Shown here piece after piece: positions 56,533 through 64,000 of a DNA stretch of 64,000 nt. The stretch is from Spodoptera frugiperda. Its lineage: Eukaryota > Arthropoda > Insecta > Lepidoptera > Noctuidae. Below the pieces are notes generated by a model. That model was not told where the DNA came from. It saw only the letters and a list, made by a program, of their open reading frames with translations, and searched no databases. Location: assembly GCF_023101765.2 (NCBI RefSeq), contig NC_064215.1:10602001-10666000 (forward strand). The letters are read 5' to 3'. Numbering within the stretch: position 1 is the stretch's first letter; every line of letters begins with the position of its first letter. The translations under genes were made by a program, and so were the position numbers.

Positions 56533-56668
56533 CTTTTTTCCAGCGGGGAAATGGAATAACTTCTCCCGCCTTGGGCGAGGCAAGAGGGAGTGTTCTTACT
56601 CCTAACTAGCTCGTTCCTATATCTGCTTTTCGAGCCAGAGCCCCGGAAAATCCGCTAGGTAGTTCTTA
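56533..56668 (-). mobile_element. SINE-A copy, inverted (first of a pair)
   Basis: Plus strand reads ccagcggggaaatggaataa, cttctcccgccttgggcgag, gcaagagggagtgttcttac, tagctcgttcctatatctgc, ttttcgagccagagccccgg and ccgctaggtagttc. A second inverted copy starts about 20 bp further on. Confidence 0.8.
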
Positions 56669-56689
56669 AGGGATAAAAACCATGCAATA

Positions 56690-56822
56690 GCTTCTCCTCG
56701 CGCCTCTTGCCTTGGATGAGGCGAGAGGGACAGACTCTTACTGACTAAAAACCACTCCGTTTCTACGTCTACTCTTTGAGCCGGATCCCCGCTAGGTAGT
56801 CCCCAGCTCCGGATCAGGCATC
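56690..56822 (-). mobile_element. SINE-A copy, inverted (second of a pair)
   Basis: Plus strand reads aatagcttctcctcgcgcct, cttgccttggatgaggcgag, agggacagactcttactgac, taaaaaccactccgtttcta, tttgagccggatccccgcta and ggtagtccccagctccggat. It shares orientation with its neighbour, so they may be a tandem duplication or two insertions in one hot spot. Confidence 0.8.
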
Positions 56823-57225
56823 ATATATAGGTATAAGACTAAACCATCTAGAGACCCCAAAGCAACCATAAATAGTCAAGAACCTACAGTTATCATACAA
56901 AACATATCAGGAAAATGGCCCAAAATATTTACGTCGCAAAAAACCGACCTTGAATGTACTTGTTTACTTACATTACATCCAGAATCTAATATGGCGGCCA
57001 AAGTTTGTTCCGAAAATAAAAACAAGTGTTATTTATTACGAAGCATCCAGAAATAAACAATGTTTGTGATTAACTTTCTATTTTTGTAGGTGGGACTTAA
57101 TCTTTTAATCAGCAACCTTGGACGGCTGGATTAAGGACTTTTCCCGTAAAAGGGTTTGCCATAATCTCCGCGTTTGCCAGGTGACTTGGAAATGGTTTAA
57201 TAATTTTATTAATTTCATAAGATCG
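56823..57225. other. Gene-free stretch
   Basis: No gene or repeat recognised between the SINE pair and repeat E. Confidence 0.35.
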
Positions 57226-57350
57226 AGACATATATACATACGTAACCTCATACCTATGTCCCATGGCGGTAGGCAGGGACAATGGAACGCCAATTATTAC
57301 GAATCTTACACACCACTTTCGCTTCATCAACAGTCATTAGGCTTTTCATG
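57226..57350 (+). repeat. Repeat family E, copy 2
   Basis: Blocks: atatatacatacgtaacctc, tatgtcccatggcggtaggc, agggacaatggaacgccaat, tattacgaatcttacacacc, actttcgcttcatcaacagt. Same order as at 35106-35292. Overlapping open frames on both strands are shadows. Confidence 0.65.
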
Positions 57351-58028
57351 CATGTTCGTCGTTACTGTAACTTTAATTTGTCCCTTCTTTAATATGTTAC
57401 CTGTCTACTCGTAGTTTCTATATGTCCGCCTAGTCCCTCTATCTACGGCCCCATTACACAGTATATTTCTTTCGGAAAATATGCTGTCATCGATCCTTTC
57501 CACGTGTAAAGAAATTCTTTCATTTAAAGTCTACACAAGCGAATCCAAGCGGAAAGTTGGCATTTTACAAAAGATAAATATTTAAAGAACTTACTAAAAA
57601 ATCTGAGAGAACAGAAAAAGTACTCAAATCTTAGATCATAGTCGCCCAACAAAAAACGGTTGCAATTAATTTGAATACTAAATCAATTTCAACTTCAAAC
57701 AGCTCTTAAAATAGGGATGTCAACAGAGTGTTGGTAAAAAATAACTGGAATACTTTGGCGCACATTGACATCCGGATTACTTTAAAAAAACTAGTACAAG
57801 AATGTTATGGAAAAACAATACAACGCAAATTGTTCTATACTGTGCGATAACCGTGACTTTGCTTGTTATTTTGTGAATTTATAAGGACTATAGTACTATT
57901 GTTATGTCTTACTTTGTCTTCGTATTGTAATCTAGATTTTTTACTTATTAGGTTAAAATTTGGAAATGTGATGAGTTAAATTGATATACGGTACAATGTG
58001 GAAGTATATTGTATGAAAAAAAATGGAG
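57351..58028. other. Gene-free AT-rich stretch
   Basis: Nothing recognised besides AT-rich sequence. Confidence 0.35.
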
Positions 58029-58200
58029 ACTGGCTTCTGCCAGCGGCTTCGCCTGCGTTCAAACGGGAAACAATCACTCAAATCAGCTCATACATTGTCT
58101 GTATGCCAAATATAAAAACCCATTCAGTAGTTTCAGCGTGATTGACGGACAAATATCCAAACAAACGAACTTTCACATTTATAATATTAGTGTAAAGTGT
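58029..58200 (-). mobile_element. Helitron-like element, inverted
   Basis: On plus it starts ctggcttctgccagcggctt, cgcctgcgttcaaacgg and ends cgaactttcacatttataat, attagtg. Its reverse complement thus has CTAATATTATAAATG near the start and GCAGAAGCCAG at the end, like the copy at 31868-32018, with the final T of CTAGT changed or truncated. Confidence 0.65.
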
Positions 58201-58559
58201 GATACAGCAAATAACCGCAGGTAAGGGCATTGATATAACTGCATTTGCTACACTGCCCTTAAATAAGGTAAACTAATAAGACAGGTAAGTAGTTATTATG
58301 ACTTAGTTCCAATAGTACACTAATCACCACACATTAACGTAAACACAGAACAGCTGACATTCAACATACAACACAACAAAACACAACACAAAACAACAAA
58401 CAAACTCCCAAACTTACCCACGATATTACAACGGCAGTGAAAAAAAAAAACAAAACAAAAAAAAGTAACAAGACGTACAGAATTTTAAATGGCAACACTG
58501 CGATCAAAACACGCCGATTGCAGGTAGGCCAATGACCTAGGTATTGAGTAATACAAATA

Positions 58560-58642
58560 TATAATATATGCCAACCATGTCTTTGGCAAACAAGTCCGAA
58601 TTTTTTGAATTCCTCGCGAACTGGTATTTCTACTTTGGCCAC
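58560..58642 (-). CDS. Candidate N-terminal exon (MAKVEIPVREEF...)
   Basis: On minus a methionine frame reads MAKVEIPVREEFKKFGLVCQ then RHGWHILYI, with better codon balance than its surroundings. The remaining 93-codon frame passes into T-rich hydrophobic sequence that is probably not coding. A possible donor (catg then gttggc) lies near 58577. I recognise no family and found no next exon. Confidence 0.2.
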
Positions 58643-58827
58643 TAAAAAAGTGGGTAAGTGTGAGTCGGGAGCTTAATGAGTTTAATCCTTATATGGAACA
58701 CGTGTGGAAGTTTCCTTGTGTTTCAATTTGAATATAAGTCGGTTGAGTTTAGTTCCGTTTTCTGCGGTTCTAATGTTGATGGGAGTCTGTAGATTTAGCC
58801 CATCTGCACTGTTGCTGCAATTAACTG

Positions 58828-58998
58828 CACGGTTGGCGCGGTGGCTGGCGCAGTTAGCTGCTACACAACATGTAGCGGGTTCGATCCCGCATGGAATAAC
58901 TCTTTGTGTGTTTCGGGTCTGGGTGTCATGTGTATATAAACTTGTATGTTTGTAAACGCACCCATACCTCAAGAGAAAATCCTAGTGTTGGGCAAAGC
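58828..58998 (+). mobile_element. SINE-B copy 3, with intact pol III boxes
   Basis: The best copy of the tRNA-derived family. It has an A box near 58842-58853 (tggctggcgcag) and a B box, GGTTCGATCCC, at 58878-58888. These are followed by ataactctttgtgtgtttcg, ggtctgggtgtcatgtgtat, aacttgtatgtttgtaaacg, cacccatacctcaagagaaa and atcctagtgttgggcaaa. The spacing of the boxes suits a tRNA-like promoter. No A tail is evident. Open frames through it on both strands are shadows. Confidence 0.85.
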
Positions 58999-59042
58999 AT
59001 TTTTAATTTTCTATTGATGGCCCATTGCTGGATTATCTCTCC

Positions 59043-59083
59043 CATGAAAACCCCTCTTATCTAGATAAGAAGGGTTTTTCATG
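59043..59083. repeat. 41-bp near-perfect palindrome
   Basis: catgaaaacccctcttatct pairs with agataagaagggtttttcat-g with one or two mismatches and almost no loop. It directly follows a cccattgctggattatctct segment that resembles dispersed-repeat wording. Confidence 0.85.
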
Positions 59084-59089
59084 AACTCT

Positions 59090-60659
59090 ATACTTGGAAG
59101 AAAAGCGAGTTGGAGATCGAAAGAAAAGGTTCAGTCTCTGTCCAATGTGTAGTCCTATAGTCGACTCTTACAACAATCGGAAGAAGAGTACCCAGGGGCA
59201 GAAATAAGTACATTATATTATATTAACTACATTAAATTACAGTTTCCAATACCAGTCCACGGAACTCCTAAACTATCGAAAAACCATATAATAATAATAT
59301 AAAAAACCGGAACATATTAATGGTGTGTGGAATATTCCCATGGCGTTGGAATGACCTGTCACTTATTGGAACTGGTCTCATTTGCATCTTTAGGTTCCAA
59401 TGTAATAATACAAAGTGTTCGTTCACCTTCTTAAGGTCATCTAGCTATGAGCCAAATGGCATTTAAGTGCAAAGTCGCGCGATAAAATAGAACACTCAAA
59501 GTATAGGCGTATTTATTTATTTATTAATTAAGTAAGGGTCGTCTACAAGGAATAACATACGAATGAAAAGGTATGTGCTTCCCCAATTATAGGAGGCTAT
59601 ATCATGCAAAAAATTCACAAAAATATACTTAAATCTAAAATCATAGAAATGAACAGTTCAGAACTTGCAATTTATGGCACACAAAAAAACACCAGACACA
59701 TTCAGATACATATATCCAAAGCAGAAGATATATTAAAGAAGGGCCCTTAACCGACGAGCATGCATGAAATAACTGATGACTGTTGATGAGGCGAAAGAGG
59801 TACTTAAGAATCGTAGCAATTGGCATCTTTGGCTCCCCCTATGAGAGACAGGTGTGAAGTTATGTATGTATCACCACATCAGAAAACGACCACAGCTATA
59901 GGATAGACTAGCTGCTTTAATTTTTTGAACCCCTCAAAAAAAAAAGTTTGAAAATATGAACATTTTGCCGGGAAAGTAAATAATTCGCACCTGGATGAAG
60001 CCAGGGTGGTAGTTTAGTTTAGAACTTTGTATGATGCTTCGGGAAGATACCAGGTGATGTCTAGATATATGATTGATTAAAATAGCTTTCCTTGGTATTG
60101 TACGAACTAAAGTTATTGATGTAAGCAATCAATTTACATTTCCGTTACATTAATATAGACAAACCTGGGAACTATACTCGCCAACTGACTACTTTACATT
60201 AGGCATTAAGAGACTATCACCTTAAAAGCTTATAAACTGTATTTTGAAAACGATAAGGTTCAAAATATAATGTTTTATAGTTATGCATACGCAAATTCTA
60301 AGTTTGTTATATTATATACATTTTAAATAGGAAAGTTTCGGTTTCACAATGCATTGTTGGCTGTTGAAAATGGCGACCAATTATTGCCTATTCATTATTT
60401 TACGGAGTTAAGGGGACAAATGATTTTGTCATATTTCTATACGTCGGTTTGTCTCTAGTTATTGTATTACAGACAGACCGACTGACGCTTTCTTTTGTAA
60501 ATAAATCATGTTTGAAAACGGTTTTCCCTTTTTCTGTTTATTTTATTTGTTTGAATTTGGAACTGTGAAGCGTTTAAAGTTAGAACAGAGTAAAAACATC
60601 GTTACATCACTATGGTACACGATTGTCTACATATGAGCCCTGAGGGCTGTCAAATACCA
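59090..60659. other. Gene-free AT-rich stretch containing repeat E copy 3
   Basis: Apart from the inverted repeat E copy at 59755-59872 I see no gene or RNA. Confidence 0.35.
59755..59872 (-). repeat. Repeat family E, copy 3 (inverted)
   Basis: Plus strand: gactgttgatgaggcgaaag, aggtacttaagaatcgtagc, aattggcatc, ctccccctatgagagacagg, tgtgaagttatgtatgtatc. It is the reverse complement of the 57226-57350 order, with a tatgtatgta tail. Confidence 0.6.
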
Positions 60660-60885
60660 AAAAATATCTATGTTAATTTTTATGAAACGAGCAGACGTAA
60701 TTATCACCTGATAAGCAATCGCCCATGAACTCCAGAGGCGTTACAAGTGCGTTGCCGGCCATTTGGGGGTTAGGAATTTAAGGGTTGTTGGGGAATCGGG
60801 ATCATAGGGAAATTGGGCCTCCGGTAACCTCACTCACACAACGCAAGCGTTGTTTCACGTCGGTTTTCGGTGAGGTCGAAATGTC
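60660..60885 (-). mobile_element. Retroposon family C, most complete copy
   Basis: Plus strand: gaaacgagcagacgtaatta, tcacctgataagcaatcgcc, catgaactccagaggcgtta, caagtgcgttgccggccatt, tgggggttaggaatttaagg, gttgttggggaatcggg, attgggcctccggtaacctc, actcacacaacgcaagcgtt, gtttcacgtcggttttcggt, gaggtcg. It is the reference for the family in this window. Confidence 0.8.
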
Positions 60886-62865
60886 CGTAACCTACCGTCC
60901 ACAGTAAACGGTTTTAATACATTATTAATAGATAATAGACAGGATACGCAAGCCCCCTTCAAATAAATCACTTCAAATCATGAAGTCCACATTTCGTTAA
61001 TTGACCATTGCACCCGTGTAGGGTGCTCAACTGCGCCGCGCCCTTAATCTAAACCGTAATGGCTGATTTTTTGACAGACAGACATGTCAGCGGCCGTTTC
61101 CTGACCACTCTATCTTAATTAACTCTCTTCATGGCGTTACTAATTAAGACATTAAGGTTCAACGTATAATAATACAATTTAAAAATGCTATCTGCTACAT
61201 AAGTAAGTGGCTACGTACTTGTAACCTGTCGACACATCACCTGTCCAAACACCATAAGCGTAAACTCCACATGCGATAACTTATAAAAACACCTTATTTT
61301 TTTAGAACTAATAAAAACATTCCTATCGGTCATTCAAGCGAACTATGAGAACCGTTATCCTGCACACGATAACCGACCAAGTTGAATGTTACAACTAGCA
61401 ATATAAACTTACGTACAACGCCTCAACTTTTCAAGTTGTTCGGTTCATAACATTCCGCTTATTCCTACCAAATCAAATAAGTACATATTTGTTGAAAATG
61501 TCGTTGATACAGGTGTAACATGTTTTACAACCAAGTTCTGATATTCAAGGGTACTTAGTACCTAATATTTATAAAATAATTGGTAATGCAAAATGTAAAA
61601 GTTGATTTCGCAAATATATAAACGAAACAAAATGAAAAGTCATCACTAAAGCCTACTTCGAATTCTAATTTAAACATAGAATGAAGACAATTTAATTTGG
61701 CCATGTTATTTGTAGGTGCGTTCTAAATGACGATGACGCCAAATGCGCATTCCATTCGAGGAGGAAAATGAACGCAGCGAATTCGCGGAACGCACCGTTG
61801 CACTATTTATACGTTGACAATCTATTTGCTATCGCATTCAGCACGGACCTCTATAATTTAAGCCTTATTTGTTTACAGATAAGGATGTCCGAAGGCTAAT
61901 GTTTAACTTTCCCGACTAAGTTTGCAACAAGCGAACTTTACGCGGGAAAACGTTTCGATTCTGACGTCGATGAGTCAACAATCGAATCTTTATTTTGAAC
62001 GCATTCGTGACTTGAGTTCGAAACTGCTGTAAGGCGAAGTAAATGCGAAGATAATATATTGAGCTTTTTGGTGGTTGGGTTTATTGCGGCGGGGTCAGTT
62101 TACAATAGAAATTGAGGGGACGAAATTCCTCTGCTAATGTTTGATGACGTAGCAAGAAAACGGCTACATTCATGGCGGTATAATGTACTGTTGCTATGAC
62201 GTCTAATCTAATATTAATGTTCTAACATTAGTGTTACACAATAAGATCCTTTTTAAATTCTGCTAAGTAATTAAAAGCGGTTTTATGTAAAGCACAGAAT
62301 TCCCCGCGCTAGTGTTGGCCAATCGGTTTCTCGGAATTGATATTACTATATTGTTTGTCTATTACAGTTTGTGTTATCGTAGAATGCAATGTGGATGTGA
62401 GGGAGTCCTTATGCGTCCTTCCTTCCGTCATTGTGGCTTCCCTGCATAATATCTAGCATATATTTAGACCACACGTGAGCATTCCCGTAGGTAAAGACAA
62501 AGAGAGAGAGAAAAGGGGTTAAGAAAATGGCGAACATTTTAAAAGAGCCCGCGGTAAAAGCTAGTTAATTTAAAACATTAAGATTCAGAATCGTAATAAA
62601 GTCGCGAAATTTACCAAAATGTAGGCGTTTACTAGGAAAATATTGTAGCTATAATGAGATGAATAAAGGAAAAAAATTAAAGCAATTTATTTCGTCTGAT
62701 GTTTTTTATGCCTGTAGGCTATTTAATTGTCTAATGTTCTACAAGGCTACCTTTTGAGGCAGGCTTTTTATTTTATTTTTATTTCAATTTCATCTGAAGA
62801 CAGATATCAGAAAAATCGTTTGTTAAAAATATCACTTAAATTATATTGTCATATCCATTTGGTGT
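60886..62865. other. Gene-free stretch with CpG-richer islands
   Basis: Two islands stand out, about 61015-61110 and 61730-62050. The second contains ctgacgtcgatgagtcaaca (CRE-like plus AP-1-like TGAGTCA at 61971-61977). They could be enhancers or a promoter, but no transcript start can be assigned. A Helitron end (ccgcggtaaaagctagt) lies at about 62549-62565, and an (AG)n run near 62500. Confidence 0.35.
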
Positions 62866-62927
62866 CCTTTTTTTGAGAGGGGAAAATCATTCAATGACTT
62901 CTTCCGCCTTGGGTGAGATACACTTAG
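62866..62927 (-). repeat. SINE-A fragment, inverted
   Basis: Only the tail half remains: T-run, gaggggaaaatcattcaatg, acttcttccgccttgggtga. The rest is truncated. Confidence 0.65.
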
Positions 62928-63071
62928 GGTATTGTATGTGATAAGATTCCTTTACAAATTTGATTGGACTTTGTTAGGTTAAAATATCGTATAGTATAAA
63001 TAAAAGAAAACTATTAATTAATTCGGGAAACGTACTTTTATTCAAACGTAAAATTATGAACTAGAATGCAC

Positions 63072-63268
63072 AGACTTCACGATTAGTACGGTGGCTGGGC
63101 ACTGCCGTGCAACGTGTAGCGGATTCTATTCCCGTACGGACCAACTCTTTATGTAATCCATAAATTGTTTATTTTTTTTCGGGTCCAGGTGTCATGTGCA
63201 TGTGAACATGAATGCTTGTAAGCGAACGCACAACACAGGAGAAAATCCTAGTATGGAGCAACGTTTAA
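63072..63268 (+). mobile_element. SINE-B copy 4
   Basis: cttcacgattagtacggtgg, ctgggcactgccgtgcaacg, tgtagcggattctattcccg (B box decayed), aactctttatgtaatcc, gggtccaggtgtcatgtgca, gtgaacatgaatgcttgtaa, gagaaaatcctagtatggag. It ends near an A-rich run. Confidence 0.78.
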
Positions 63269-64000
63269 AAAAAAGAAAATGATGACAAGTATACTTAGGT
63301 ACTGCTATATCACCTGAATGTTAGTTACCTAACTACTAAAACCCCTAAAAAACAAAAAATCTTATTCCAAAAAACTGCAACATAACAGCAGCTCGGCAAT
63401 TTTCGAGTCGATAATTCCTTAGCAGAGCCCAATCATTGGAACTAATAATATAATTATTTTTTTTCCTTATAAGAGGTTAAAAATTGCAATAACCGATACT
63501 GGTTTCTATGCAGGTTTTTTTACCATAAGGCTATGGTTCATTGGCCGACAGAGGTTATGCCGGGAATGTCCGGTGGCGGCGAGTCCGGAAACGGGAGTAA
63601 GTAGTCAACTCGGACCACATACCTACGGCCCATTTGGGACGAGTTGCAGAAATTAAAATAAAATAATATTTTTAGTGGTCAACTCGTCCCACGTCACTAC
63701 CACATTGAGATAAGGTACAGTCAGTAGGAAAAGGGTTAGTGTGGAAATAATAAAGTTCTATTACTTTGTTGAAAACAAAAGATTTTCTAGGAACTTTATT
63801 CTATCTATGTTATCATTTACTTCATAAGTGACCGCCATGACCATTGTTTAAGCCACACATGTTTACTATTCTTAGTAATTTTGGTTAAAACATGAATTGT
63901 GCGATTGCTAAAAAAAATTTAGGTAATAAATTATTTAACCGACACTAAAAAATGAGGTTCTTACTTCGTCAGGATTTTTTAATATGAAATAATCTATGAA
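63269..64000. other. Gene-free AT-rich end of window
   Basis: A GC-richer patch at 63560-63640 (gccgggaatgtccggtggcg, gcgagtccggaaacggg) and an acgagttg/caactcgt inverted pair (about 63639 and 63679) may belong to an unclassified repeat. No gene is recognised. Confidence 0.35.

Noticed and set aside
58370..58470. A/C-rich direct repeats considered as a CRISPR-like or satellite array
   Set aside because: Irregular low-complexity sequence with no fixed repeat-spacer structure; CRISPR is not expected in an animal genome.

Overview
The window reads as nuclear DNA of a moth or butterfly, most likely a noctuid-like lepidopteran. It is AT-rich, has almost no long open frames, and is littered with repeats typical of Lepidoptera: tRNA-derived and other short retroposons, Helitron ends finishing in CTAGT, palindromic MITEs and Ty3-type LTR debris. 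The taxonomic call is inference from repeat style and from the one recognisable gene; no database search was possible.

One protein-coding gene is identified with confidence. Two exons of a tRNA dimethylallyltransferase (TRIT1/MiaA family) lie on the minus strand at 30559-30696 and 26939-27543. The splice sites agree in phase across a 3 kb intron, and the second exon carries a long acidic insertion. The P-loop exon and the C-terminal exons were not found. A tRNA-Thr(AGT) gene lies at 4180-4253. Several weaker exon candidates are listed with low confidence: 13203-13310, 17597-17701, 24766-25230, 25436-25663, 51965-52020 and 58560-58642.

The best-resolved mobile elements are these. (1) A young, non-autonomous Ty3-like LTR element at 8521-10298 has LTRs differing at 1 of 200 positions, a Lys-type primer binding site, a TAATT target duplication, broken gag and RNase H pieces, and an internal 57/57/59-bp minisatellite. 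(2) A 1.8 kb foldback element at 40663-42478 has about 670-bp inverted arms and a TA target duplication. (3) A 618-bp PIF/Harbinger-like element at 49764-50381 is flanked by TAA. (4) A 468-bp element at 2371-2838 is flanked by TTAA.

Layout. 1-7500: AT-rich DNA with MITEs, a tRNA gene and SINE copies. 7500-10300: a SINE, then the LTR element. 10300-24700: mostly featureless, with palindromes and scattered short repeats. 24700-30700: a CpG-rich block, an acidic terminal exon on plus, then the two TRIT1 exons on minus, convergent with it. 30700-64000: a repeat graveyard with a Helitron cluster at 31.9-33.5 kb, the foldback element, nested SINE/MITE insertions and the Harbinger-like element. Apart from the TRIT1 exons the parts do not form a pathway; the window is mainly a record of transposition.
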